A stretch of DNA of 38,741 nt from an uncultured Pelagibacteraceae bacterium. Its GTDB lineage: Bacteria; Pseudomonadota; Alphaproteobacteria; Pelagibacterales; Pelagibacteraceae. The notes below the pieces were generated by a model. That model saw nothing but the letters and a program-made list of their open reading frames with translations. It was not told the origin of the DNA and made no database searches. The stretch spans positions 1 through 38,741 of the forward strand of contig CACKWP010000001.1 of the NCBI GenBank assembly GCA_902603945.1, read 5' to 3'. Shown piece after piece: positions 23,195 to 31,162 of the stretch (within the stretch, counting starts at the first letter, position 1; each line of letters opens with the position of its first letter). The position numbers and the translations under genes are program-made.

Positions 23195-24226
23195 TTAAGT
23201 AGTAGGAAAATTTAGGGATATTTCAGTGCCTTTATTGATCTCACTTGAAATGGTCATTTCAGCTCTATGCTGATTAACTATGTGCTTTACAATTGCTAAA
23301 CCTAAGCCAGTTCCACCCACTTCTTTGCTTTTAGCTGGATCAACTCTAAAAAACCTTTCTGTGACTTGCGGTATATTCTCTTTTGATATGCCAATACCTT
23401 GATCTTTAATCGTTACTAAAAAATTTTTATGTTCTGATTTTGTAGTGATTGTAATTTTTTTATTTTTTTCACTATATTTTATTCCATTATCTATAAGATT
23501 ATTAAAAACTTCTATTAAGCGATTTCTGTCTCCATTAATTTTTACATTTTTCGATTCTCGCTCAAATTGGCATTCAATATTGTTTTTCTTTAAAATTTCT
23601 TGATGAAGTTCAATAGAGTGTGAGATAATATCATTTAAATTTACTTTTTCATTTGGTCTAATATGTTCCTGAAGTTCTATTCTAGATAGTGATAAAAGAT
23701 CATTAACAATATTTTCCATTCTTGATGTTTGTTGAAGTACCACAGGTAATATTTTTTTTTGACTTTCGAGATCTTTAGCTGCATGTCCGTTATTTATGGT
23801 TTCGAGACCTAACTTAATACTTTGAAGTGGGGTTCTAAGTTCATGAGAGACATTTGCAACAAAATCAGATTTTAATTTTTGAACTTTTATAATATCTGTC
23901 AAATCTTTAAAAAAGATTATTACCGAGTTACTGTCTTCAAGCAAATTACTTGGTCCTGGCATCACACTTACTTTAAAAAATTGGAAATTCGGTTTTTTAA
24001 TTTCTATATCTAAAATTCCACTTTTATTATTTTCTAAAGACACGTCTATTTGACTTAACAAACCTGGGTCTCTTACAATACTTGAGATATTTTGATTTAC
24101 TATACTTGATCCAAAATGATTTTTTGCTGCTTTATTAGCGTAACCTATTGATTTAAATTTATCTATTATTAAAACTTGATCTGGTAAATCTTCTAAAAAT
24201 TTTATTTCCTTTAATGACTCATTCAT
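23195..24226 (-). CDS. phoR: PhoR-like sensor histidine kinase without membrane segments
   Basis: Probable kinase for PhoB. A PAS-like sensor domain (about 10-110, LPDQVLIIDKFKSIGYANKAA) is followed by HisKA with the phospho-histidine in FVANVSHELRTPLQSI (H128). HATPase_c then shows the N box NNLIDNGIKYSE, G1 DQGIGISKENIPQVTERFFRVD and G2 GGTGLGLAIVKHI. The PAS-HisKA-HATPase order and the position next to pst match PhoR. Most PhoR proteins begin with one or two membrane helices, and none is present in these 343 residues. The start overlaps by 8 bp the end of an 80-residue single-helix membrane protein, which may serve as its membrane partner. The upstream unit also includes ugp genes. Confidence 0.9.
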   Translation of the reverse strand: MNESLKEIKFLEDLPDQVLIIDKFKSIGYANKAAKNHFGSSIVNQNISSIVRDPGLLSQIDVSLENNKSGILDIEIKKPNFQFFKVSVMPGPSNLLEDSNSVIIFFKDLTDIIKVQKLKSDFVANVSHELRTPLQSIKLGLETINNGHAAKDLESQKKILPVVLQQTSRMENIVNDLLSLSRIELQEHIRPNEKVNLNDIISHSIELHQEILKKNNIECQFERESKNVKINGDRNRLIEVFNNLIDNGIKYSEKNKKITITTKSEHKNFLVTIKDQGIGISKENIPQVTERFFRVDPAKSKEVGGTGLGLAIVKHIVNQHRAEMTISSEINKGTEISLNFPTT

Positions 24227-24461
24227 CTTTATCTTTTTTATTATTTTGGATTTTTTCGTAAAGGTCTTTTAAATCTTCTTCGGACAAATTTTTTCTTTTT
24301 AATTCATCTAAAATATCTTCATCCTCTTGCTTGAGTTTCGCTTCTCTTTGTTCCTCTTTAACCTCACCTCTAGCATCAAACCCTGCTTTAATAAATTTTA
24401 CCGATACAAGAATAACAATAATAGCAATGATACCTGCTAGTGATAAAAACAATAAAGTCAT
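24219..24461 (-). CDS. Small single-pass membrane protein upstream of phoR, function unknown
   Basis: An 80-residue protein with one N-terminal membrane helix (about 3-24, LLFLSLAGIIAIIVILVSVKFI). A highly charged, probably coiled cytoplasmic tail follows (KEEQREAKLKQEDED, LKDLYEKIQNNKKDKDE). The 8-bp overlap with phoR implies coupled translation. I do not recognise the family. Its layout (one helix, charged linker) is what is missing from the adjacent kinase, so a role in anchoring or regulating PhoR is a reasonable inference but unproved. A frameshift splitting one phoR is an alternative, but both frames have clean starts and stops. Confidence 0.75.
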   Translation of the reverse strand: MTLLFLSLAGIIAIIVILVSVKFIKAGFDARGEVKEEQREAKLKQEDEDILDELKRKNLSEEDLKDLYEKIQNNKKDKDE

Positions 24462-24492
24462 TATGAGATTATAACTGATATTTAATGAGGTG

Positions 24493-24630
24493 TTAAATGA
24501 GTTTAGTAAGTATGTAAATTTGTAGCAAAAGGATTAAAAAAGGCAGAATAGTCCTAATAAGTTCCATTGTGTGATTATATTCATCCAATTTTCTTTCTAA
24601 CCAATTTCTTTGATATTTTTTTTTTGCCAT
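24493..24630 (-). CDS. Predicted 45-residue membrane microprotein
   Basis: An open frame in the 212-bp gap between the 80-residue protein and ugpQ. It begins MAKKKYQRNWLERKLDEY and ends in a hydrophobic segment (about 28-41, ILPFLILLLQIYIL), with stop TAA. A basic start, an amphipathic stretch and then one membrane helix is a coherent design for a small tail-anchored protein. The lysine run is coded by a 10-base A tract. No family is recognised, and conservation is not testable here. Coding is favoured because an equally long open frame ending in a clean helix is otherwise uncommon in AT-rich spacers. Confidence 0.5.
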   Translation of the reverse strand: MAKKKYQRNWLERKLDEYNHTMELIRTILPFLILLLQIYILTKLI

Positions 24631-24673
24631 GCGTGTATTTATATCAAGAACGTAAAAAGATCAAGTTTTAGAA

Positions 24674-25606
24674 TTAAAACCAAGAAATATTTTTTGCTTT
24701 GCAAATTTCTTGAACTTTTTTTGGATAGTCAGTTATAATTCCGTCTACACCGTACTCGATCATTCGAATAATATCTTGTTCTCTATTCACTGTCCAAACA
24801 CAAGTCGCAAGACCATGCTTATGTGCTAATTCTACATTTTGTTTAGTAACATCACGGTAGAAAGTACTCCACACATGACCTTCTAAAGATTTAATTATAT
24901 TTGGTAATAAAAATAATTCTTCCATTGGGTAATTTTTAACCATCCAGGGAGAGTTCTCATAAATATTCTTTTTCGTTATTGAAAGACCTTGTTGTAAGGT
25001 AATAAATCCTCTTAAAATATTTGGATTTTGTTTTTTAAGAGCATACAAAATTCTAAAATCATAAGAAGTGATTAAAGTTCTATCTTCAAGTTTAAAATCT
25101 TTAATATCTTTAAGGATTAAGGAAACCATTTTTTCTGGATCTGGTGTTACATTTTCTTGCGTTGGAGTTGATTTAATTTCTAAATTTAAAAAAACATCTT
25201 TATATTTGTCTTCCGTCACTAATTTAAAGAAATCAGTTAATTTTGGTATTTTTTCTCCTGTAATAGGTTTTTGATCTTTAAATCTTTTTGCATACTTTGT
25301 TTCGGGTTTTATACTTCCAATACTATACTTACTTATTTCATCATAAGTCAGTTCTACTAATTTCATGCTTTTATCTGTGATCCAGTTCCCTGAAGCATCT
25401 TTAACTAAATCAGGGTTTAGTCTGTAGTCATGAAATATCGTTGGAATATTATCTTTTGAAATTACAACATCAAATTCAACTGCCTTGATACCTAAATCAA
25501 ATGCGTATTTAAAACCTGATATAGAATTTTCAACAATATCGCCTCTAGCTCCTCTGTGGCCGTATATTCTTATGTAGTTAGGTTTCGTTAAAAATGGATT
25601 GATCAA
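24674..25606 (-). CDS. ugpQ: Glycerophosphodiester phosphodiesterase
   Basis: Hydrolyses glycerophosphodiesters to sn-glycerol 3-phosphate and an alcohol. The GDPD signature is clear: IYGHRGARGDIVENSISGF with the catalytic His-Arg-Gly and Glu, VEFDVVISKDNIPTIFHD with the metal-binding Asp and second His, and LNLEIKS. The C-terminal end has VWTVNREQDIIRMIEYGVDGIITDYP. There is no signal peptide, so it is cytoplasmic, as UgpQ is. Its start overlaps the ugpC stop by 4 bp at the end of the ugpBAEC operon, which supports the symbol. Length is 310, slightly above the E. coli enzyme (about 247), with a longer insert around 80-120. Confidence 0.93.
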   Translation of the reverse strand: MINPFLTKPNYIRIYGHRGARGDIVENSISGFKYAFDLGIKAVEFDVVISKDNIPTIFHDYRLNPDLVKDASGNWITDKSMKLVELTYDEISKYSIGSIKPETKYAKRFKDQKPITGEKIPKLTDFFKLVTEDKYKDVFLNLEIKSTPTQENVTPDPEKMVSLILKDIKDFKLEDRTLITSYDFRILYALKKQNPNILRGFITLQQGLSITKKNIYENSPWMVKNYPMEELFLLPNIIKSLEGHVWSTFYRDVTKQNVELAHKHGLATCVWTVNREQDIIRMIEYGVDGIITDYPKKVQEICKAKNISWF

Positions 25607-26658
25607 TTAATCCTCAAATCAGTATTAGTATCAAACAGGTGAAGTTTGTCATTTTGAATGGAAAGATTAATATTTTTTCCAATAGTATCTTCTTTAACAA
25701 CACCTGAGATACTTGCAACTAAAATTTCATTACTATTTTCAAGTTTACCATGAATAAGTGTATTCGCTCCGATCAGCTCTACAAGTTCAACTTTTAATTT
25801 GATTGGACCATTTTGATCTAATTCAAAATCTTCAGGTCGCATACCTATATTAACAGGTCCATTAAATTTTGAATTCACTGAAAGTGAAGCTTTGTTTGCC
25901 AAAATCACTTTGTTACTTCCGCAATTACCTTTTAAAATATTCATTGCTGGGCTTCCAATAAATTGAGCTGTGAATAAAGTTTTGGGCTTTGTATAAACTT
26001 CTAAAGGTGTTCCAATATGTTCAACATTACCTTCGTTCATTACAATCATTCGATCAGCTAAAGTCATCGCTTCAACTTGATCATGCGTTACATATAAAGA
26101 AGTAGTTTTTAATTGAGTTTGAAGTTTTTTAATCTCCAATCTCATTTGAACTCTTAATTTTGCATCAAGATTTGATAATGGTTCATCAAATAAAAAGGCT
26201 ACAGGATTTCTTACAATGGCTCTTCCCATAGCAACTCTTTGTCTTTGTCCACCAGATAATTGATTGGGTTTTCTCTCTAATAATTCTCCAAGCTCTAAAA
26301 TTTCAGCTGCTTTTTGAACTCTTGATTCAATTTCTTCTTTCGGCACTTTTGCAATTTTTAAACCATAAGCCATGTTACCGAATACTGTCATGTGAGGATA
26401 AAGAGCATAATTTTGAAATACCATTGCAATATTTCTCTCCATAGGTTCAAGCTCGTTTACTTTTTTATTATCAATTAAAATATTTCCTTCATTAGCATCT
26501 TCTAACCCCGCAACCATTCTCAGTAATGTTGATTTACCACAACCAGAGGGTCCAACGATTACAATCAGTTCACCATCTTTGACATCAATACTCAGATCAT
26601 GAATAACCTGAGTTTTTCCGAAAGATTTTTTTAAATTTTGTAAACTAATTTGAGACAT
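25603..26658 (-). CDS. ugpC: sn-glycerol-3-phosphate ABC transporter ATP-binding protein UgpC
   Basis: ATPase of a MalK-type sugar/glycerol phosphate importer. Walker A is [19 protein letters not shown], the Q-loop FQNYALYPHMTV, the signature LSGGQRQRVAMGRAIVRNP, Walker B AFLFDEPLSNLDAKLR and the H-loop SLYVTHDQVEAMTLADR. A C-terminal TOBE/regulatory domain after about residue 235 (NIGMRPEDFEL) completes the 351 residues. By itself it could serve several CUT1 transporters; the neighbours ugpB, A, E and Q point to glycerol-3-phosphate. Stop and start codons overlap ugpE as TAATG. Confidence 0.95.
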   Translation of the reverse strand: MSQISLQNLKKSFGKTQVIHDLSIDVKDGELIVIVGPSGCGKSTLLRMVAGLEDANEGNILIDNKKVNELEPMERNIAMVFQNYALYPHMTVFGNMAYGLKIAKVPKEEIESRVQKAAEILELGELLERKPNQLSGGQRQRVAMGRAIVRNPVAFLFDEPLSNLDAKLRVQMRLEIKKLQTQLKTTSLYVTHDQVEAMTLADRMIVMNEGNVEHIGTPLEVYTKPKTLFTAQFIGSPAMNILKGNCGSNKVILANKASLSVNSKFNGPVNIGMRPEDFELDQNGPIKLKVELVELIGANTLIHGKLENSNEILVASISGVVKEDTIGKNINLSIQNDKLHLFDTNTDLRIN

Positions 26659-27512
26659 TATTTATCGCTTTCTAATAACCCTTTAACAAAAAACTTTTGC
26701 ATACTTATTACTACGATGACTGGTGGAACCATAGCTAACATTGCTGTTGCCATAACCGTTGGCCAGTGTGCATAATCATCTCCAGTTGGTATCATTGAGT
26801 CGATCGCCATTACAATGGTTCTCATGTCAGGATCGGTTGTCATTAATAGTGGCCACAAGTATTGGTTCCAACCAAAAATAAATAAAATAACAAATAAAGC
26901 TGCAATGTTAGTTTTACTAATTGGAACTAGTATATCAAAAAAGAAACGCATTGGACTACATCCGTCCATTCTAGCTGCTTCAACCATTTCATCAGGTATA
27001 GTCATAAAAAATTGTCTAAATAAAAAAGTAGCCGTCGCTGATGCAATTAACGGGAAGATTAATCCTGTGTAAGAATTTAATAGATTTAAATTTGCCACAA
27101 CTTCATAAGTTGGCACTATTCTTACTTCTACTGGTAGCATTAAAGTAATAAAAATTAACCAAAAACATAAGTTTCTAAAAGGAAATCTAAAATAAACAAA
27201 TGCAAAAGCTGATAATAATGAAATAATTATTTTTCCAACTGTAATTCCAATTGCCATGATTGCAGAGTTCATCATCATTTTTATCACGGGAACTTTGGCT
27301 CCGTATCCCTCTGGCGAACCTCTAAATAATGCATTCGCATAATTCTCAAAGAATTCTGTGCCTGGTAGCATTGGTAATGGAGGATAAATAATTGCATCTT
27401 GTGTTACAGTTGAGGCAACAAAGGTTAGCCAAACTGGAAAGAATATAAATAAAACCCCAAGAATTAAACCAAGGTGAGTTAACCAATATCCTGATTTCTT
27501 TTTTTCAACCAT
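26658..27512 (-). CDS. ugpE: sn-glycerol-3-phosphate ABC transporter permease UgpE
   Basis: Second membrane subunit of the importer, 284 residues. There are about six membrane segments, starting with HLGLILGVLFIFFPVWLTFVA. The CUT1 permease EAA loop is MVEAARMDGCSPMRFFFDILVPISKTN. The stretch RIVPTYEVVANLNLLNSYTGLIFPL and a late FGWNQYLWPLLMTTDPDMRT are typical of MalG/UgpE proteins. The gene overlaps both neighbours as TAATG, showing a tightly coupled ugpA-ugpE-ugpC translation unit. Confidence 0.95.
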   Translation of the reverse strand: MVEKKKSGYWLTHLGLILGVLFIFFPVWLTFVASTVTQDAIIYPPLPMLPGTEFFENYANALFRGSPEGYGAKVPVIKMMMNSAIMAIGITVGKIIISLLSAFAFVYFRFPFRNLCFWLIFITLMLPVEVRIVPTYEVVANLNLLNSYTGLIFPLIASATATFLFRQFFMTIPDEMVEAARMDGCSPMRFFFDILVPISKTNIAALFVILFIFGWNQYLWPLLMTTDPDMRTIVMAIDSMIPTGDDYAHWPTVMATAMLAMVPPVIVVISMQKFFVKGLLESDK

Positions 27513-28393
27513 TAGTAATGAACCTTTCTCTCTATATATTTAAATTGAATGACGGTTAAAATTCCAACTAAAACAAGTAGGATTACCGATTGAGCTGCAC
27601 TTGATCCAAGATCTTGGCTCACAAACCCATCGGAGAATACTTTATAGACTAGTATAGTGGTCGACTGTTCAGGTCCGCCTGAAGTGATTGTATGTATTAC
27701 TCCAAAAGTATCAAAGAAAGCATAAACAATATTTACGACTAATAAAAAGAATGTGATTGGTGAAAGAAGAGGTATTACAATTGTGCCAAATCTTTTCCAA
27801 AAACTAGCGCCATCTATTGCAGCAGCTTCAATAATGGATTTTGGAATAGCTTGTAAACCTGCTAAGAAAAATAAAAAGTTATAACTTATTCTTCCCCATG
27901 ATGAGGCTAAAATAACTAAAAACATTGCTTGATCACCTTTTAAAGTATGATTCCATTCGTAGCCTAAAGCTTTTAGATAATAAGAGGCTAAACCGATGTT
28001 TCCATTGAACATAAATAACCATAGAACACCTGCGATCGCCGGCGCTATAGCGTAAGGCCAAATCAATAAGGTTTGATAAACGCCAGCTCCTTTAATTAAT
28101 CGATCTGCTAACGCGGCTAAGTATAAACCTAAAGCCATGGATGAAACAGATACTGCCGTTGAAAAAATTACTGTCGTTTTAAAACTAGCTAGATAATAAG
28201 GATCGGATAATAAAAATCTAAAATTATCTAAGCCTACAAATTCTGTCTTTAATCCAAATGGATCTGGTAAAAATAAAGAATTCCAAATAGCTTGTCCTGA
28301 TGGATAAAAAAAGAAGACAAAAGAAATTAGTAGCTGAGGTGCAACTAGCAGCGCTGGTAACCACCAACCTTTAAAAAAAACCCTTTTTTCCAT
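27512..28393 (-). CDS. ugpA: sn-glycerol-3-phosphate ABC transporter permease UgpA
   Basis: First membrane subunit, 293 residues, beginning with a cytoplasmic tip and a long helix (LLVAPQLLISFVFFFYPSGQAIWNSLF) typical of MalF/UgpA. The EAA loop is IIEAAAIDGASFWKRFGTIVIPLLSP. The stretch GVIHTITSGGPEQSTTILVYKVF is another UgpA-like feature. It is separated from ugpB by 52 bp that contain a strong hairpin, so ugpB and ugpA are probably one transcript with differing stability. Its stop overlaps the ugpE start. Confidence 0.95.
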   Translation of the reverse strand: MEKRVFFKGWWLPALLVAPQLLISFVFFFYPSGQAIWNSLFLPDPFGLKTEFVGLDNFRFLLSDPYYLASFKTTVIFSTAVSVSSMALGLYLAALADRLIKGAGVYQTLLIWPYAIAPAIAGVLWLFMFNGNIGLASYYLKALGYEWNHTLKGDQAMFLVILASSWGRISYNFLFFLAGLQAIPKSIIEAAAIDGASFWKRFGTIVIPLLSPITFFLLVVNIVYAFFDTFGVIHTITSGGPEQSTTILVYKVFSDGFVSQDLGSSAAQSVILLVLVGILTVIQFKYIERKVHY

Positions 28394-28410
28394 TTGATCT
28401 TAAGAATGAT

Positions 28411-28432
28411 ACTAGGGGCTTTCGCCCCTAGT
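28411..28432 (-). other. Strong stem-loop between ugpB and ugpA (mRNA processing/stability hairpin)
   Basis: A perfect 9-bp GC-rich stem ACTAGGGGC/GCCCCTAGT has a 4-nt loop that reads GAAA on the minus strand, a stable GNRA tetraloop. It has no U-tract, so it is unlikely to stop transcription by itself. It lies 14 bp after the ugpB stop, and such hairpins protect the upstream binding-protein mRNA in other ABC operons. Confidence 0.7.
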
Positions 28433-28445
28433 AAATTAAATTGAT

Positions 28446-29759
28446 TTATTTGTTAGCTCTTTCAAATCTTCTTAAAAGAACGTTACCTCTTTTTACAGCG
28501 CTGTCTAAAGCTACTTGAGCAGTTTTAGTGCCGTTGTAAACTCCTTCCATCTCTTCATCAATAATTCCTCTTATTTGATCAAAAGATCCAAGACGCAAGC
28601 CTTTAGAGTTTTGAGTAACTTTATTTCTCATCATCTGTATTCCTGCTAAATCAGTTCCAGGATTTGATTTATAGAATCCTGACTTTTTAGTAGCTGAAGC
28701 AGCTGCAGTAGTAACACCTAAATAACCCGTATCTTGGTGCCACTTAGCTTGAATATCAGTTCTTGATAAGAAAGCTAAGAATGCTGCCGTAGCTTTGTTC
28801 TCTTCTTTAGATTTTCCAGATAATGCCCACAGAGATGAACCACCAATAATTGTGTTTTGAGGTGCCTCTGTTGCTCCATAGTAAGGTAAGTGTCTAATAC
28901 CAAATTCGAATTTTGCTTCTTTTTTGATACCAGCGTAACCAGCAGAAGACTCTGTCATTAACATACATTCGCCAGCTCTAAAATTTTTACCGGCTTCATT
29001 TCTTCTACCCATGTACTTAAATTTACCTTCTTGAGCCCATTTACCTAAAGTTTGAATATGTTTGATGTGTACTGGGCTATTGAAAGCTAACTCAGTATCT
29101 AAACCAGCAAATCCGTTTGATTTAGTTGCAAACGGTATGTTGTGGTAGGCTGAAAAGTTTTCAAGGTGAACCCAGCTGTGCCAACAAGTACAGAAAGGCA
29201 TATCAATACCTTTTGCTTTTGCAGCATCAAGCGCGTTTCCAACTTTTTTCCAAGTACTCAAGTCCATCTCTGGATCTAAACCTGCTTTTTTCATCAAGTC
29301 TTTATTTACCCAAAGAACTGGCGTTGAGGAGTTATACGGCATAGATAACATTTTGCCATCTGTTGTTGTGTAATAACCAGATACAGCAGAAACAAATCCC
29401 TTAGGATTAAATCTTTGACCAGCATCTTTCATTAGTTGGTACATAGGAACATAAGCTCCTTTTGCAGCCATTAAACTAGCTGTTCCAACTTCAAATACCA
29501 TAAGGATATTTGGATGTTGTCCAGCTCTGAATGCAGCGATACCAGCGTTAAGAGTTTCTGAATAGTTACCTTTTCTAGTATGAACTACAGTGTATTTGTC
29601 TTGTGATGCGTTGAACTTGTTTACTTGTTCATCAAGTAATTCACCAAGTCTTCCACCAAAAGCATGCCACCATTGTATTTCTACTTTTGCTTGGGCGGCT
29701 GTTCCCGCAAACATTGCGAAAAGTGCCAACGAAGCAATTATTGCTTTTATTTTTTTCAT
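28446..29759 (-). CDS. ugpB: sn-glycerol-3-phosphate-binding periplasmic protein UgpB
   Basis: Periplasmic receptor for glycerol-3-phosphate and glycerophosphodiesters. A signal peptide (MKKIKAIIASLALFAMFAGT, cut after AQA) precedes IQWWHAFGGRLGELLDEQVNKF, a UgpB hallmark. The protein has 437 residues, the family length, and ligand-site motifs such as MPYNSSTPVLWVNKDLMKKAG and GGSSLWALSGKS. A good ribosome site GGGGGA lies 8 nt before the ATG. In the leader a short palindrome (29775-29792, TTTTCTTT/AAAGAAAA) sits just upstream of it. No Pho box was found in the 96-bp spacer, so regulation by PhoB is not evident. Confidence 0.95.
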   Translation of the reverse strand: MKKIKAIIASLALFAMFAGTAAQAKVEIQWWHAFGGRLGELLDEQVNKFNASQDKYTVVHTRKGNYSETLNAGIAAFRAGQHPNILMVFEVGTASLMAAKGAYVPMYQLMKDAGQRFNPKGFVSAVSGYYTTTDGKMLSMPYNSSTPVLWVNKDLMKKAGLDPEMDLSTWKKVGNALDAAKAKGIDMPFCTCWHSWVHLENFSAYHNIPFATKSNGFAGLDTELAFNSPVHIKHIQTLGKWAQEGKFKYMGRRNEAGKNFRAGECMLMTESSAGYAGIKKEAKFEFGIRHLPYYGATEAPQNTIIGGSSLWALSGKSKEENKATAAFLAFLSRTDIQAKWHQDTGYLGVTTAAASATKKSGFYKSNPGTDLAGIQMMRNKVTQNSKGLRLGSFDQIRGIIDEEMEGVYNGTKTAQVALDSAVKRGNVLLRRFERANK

Positions 29760-29855
29760 TTTGAATGTCCCCCGTTTTCTTTAAAAAGAAAAAAATCTAG
29801 CACAAAACATATATAAAGAGGAGTCGCTAATTGAATTTAGATTCTACCTAGGGTT

Positions 29856-30200
29856 TTATTTTACTTTTCCAAAAAGATTTAAAAGTATAACACCTGCAAT
29901 AATTAAGATTAAACCTATAGTCCCATAGATATTTGGAGTTTGATTATATTTAAATATACCAAATAAAGTTACTGCAGTTATAGTTAAAGCGCCATATGTT
30001 GCGTAAGTAAAACCAACTGGAATTATTGTCATTGCTTTTGAAATGCAAAATAAACAAACCACAATACTTGTAACACAAAAAATTGTTGGGCTTAATTTTG
30101 AAAATCCCTCAGTTGTTTTTAAAAAACCATTTGAGGCAATTCCTGTAATAATTGCTAAAGCAAGATATATATACCCTGATAGTAAAGTCATACTTTTCAT
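29856..30200 (-). CDS. SMR-family (EmrE-like) small membrane transporter lacking the key glutamate
   Basis: A 114-residue protein with four membrane helices in the small multidrug resistance fold. It aligns by eye, without gaps, to EmrE over GYIYLALAIITGIASNGFLKTTEGF and MTIIPVGFTYATYG. The membrane-embedded Glu14 of EmrE, essential for proton and substrate binding, is Gly at the matching place, and Trp63 is Tyr. It may therefore be a partner subunit, a scaffold or a divergent transporter. The ATG at 30200 directly follows the SDR stop (TAAATG); a second ATG at 30191 is possible. It sits between the SDR gene and the ugpB leader. Confidence 0.85.
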   Translation of the reverse strand: MKSMTLLSGYIYLALAIITGIASNGFLKTTEGFSKLSPTIFCVTSIVVCLFCISKAMTIIPVGFTYATYGALTITAVTLFGIFKYNQTPNIYGTIGLILIIAGVILLNLFGKVK

Positions 30201-31142
30201 TTAAGCTTTGGCAAACTGGCCGCCTTCTCTATATCTCCACAGCCATTTTTTCATTTCTTCTTCAACATCTGATGGTTTTAAATCTAAATCTTTTAGTGAA
30301 AGAAAGTTATTAGAAACAATATTATCTGCTTCAGATAAAATTTCACATTGATCTTTTGTTAAGATTGGTGGAAACGGCAATAGATCAGTAATGGTACTTT
30401 GAATTTTAGCAATAGGCATCGGCATAGGAACAACAAATCTTTTTTTGTTTATAGTTTTTAAAATTGATTTTACCATATCACCAAAACTAATAATTTTTGG
30501 CCCGCCTATTTCATATATTTTATTCTCATTATTTTTTGTCTCTATTGCTCTAACTATTGCGTCTGCAACATCATTAACTAATATAGGTTGAAATTTATAA
30601 TTTATTCCGACCAAAGGAATTACTGGTAAAAAACTTAATTTTGAAAAAAGATTTGTAAAGTTGTCTTCAGTACCACAAACTACACTTGGTCTAATAATTA
30701 CAGTTTTATTAAAATTATTTAAAGCTTTTACTTCACCAGAATATTTTGATTTTTGATAAAGCGACTTGGAATTATCATTTGCTCCAATAGCTGAAACATG
30801 AATAAATTTTTTTACCTCAGACTCTTTACATGCTTTAGCAACTACTTCAGGTATAGTTGAATGAATGTTGTAAAATTTTTGTTTTCTAGTTTCATAAAGA
30901 ATACCAATCAGATTAATTACGACATCTGAGTTTTTAATAGCTTCTTTTAACTCTGAAAAATTATTTGGATTCCAATTAATTAGTTCTATGGCGCCTGGAG
31001 TAGCTTGGGTTTTTAAATATCCTTTTTGAAAGGAATTTCTTGTGGAAATGATGCATCTATAGTTTTTCTTGGTCAAATTTCGAACAAGATATCTGCCTAT
31101 AAAACCTCCACCACCTAAAATTGTGCAAATATGATTTTTCAT
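30201..31142 (-). CDS. NAD(P)-binding SDR, complex I NDUFA9-like
   Basis: An atypical short-chain dehydrogenase/epimerase of 313 residues. The N-terminal nucleotide loop GGGGFIGRYLVRNL is clear. NSDVVINLIGILYETRKQKFYNIH follows the Rossmann strand, and FIHVSAIGANDNSKSLYQKSKYSGE holds a Ser and the Y-x-x-x-K-like catalytic pair. VNDVADAIVRAIE and YEIGGPKIISFGDMV are typical of the NDUFA9-like group, the homologues of a mitochondrial complex I accessory subunit. No complex I genes are present here, so the link is by homology only. Its start codon lies 20 bp from that of the divergent exonuclease gene, with no room for two standard promoters and leaders. Confidence 0.85.
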   Translation of the reverse strand: MKNHICTILGGGGFIGRYLVRNLTKKNYRCIISTRNSFQKGYLKTQATPGAIELINWNPNNFSELKEAIKNSDVVINLIGILYETRKQKFYNIHSTIPEVVAKACKESEVKKFIHVSAIGANDNSKSLYQKSKYSGEVKALNNFNKTVIIRPSVVCGTEDNFTNLFSKLSFLPVIPLVGINYKFQPILVNDVADAIVRAIETKNNENKIYEIGGPKIISFGDMVKSILKTINKKRFVVPMPMPIAKIQSTITDLLPFPPILTKDQCEILSEADNIVSNNFLSLKDLDLKPSDVEEEMKKWLWRYREGGQFAKA

Positions 31143-31162
31143 GGTATTTAGAACACTTATAT

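Noticed and set aside
29756-29860. Pho box in front of ugpB
   Set aside because: No pair of CTGT-like 7-mers at proper spacing was found in the 96-bp spacer.
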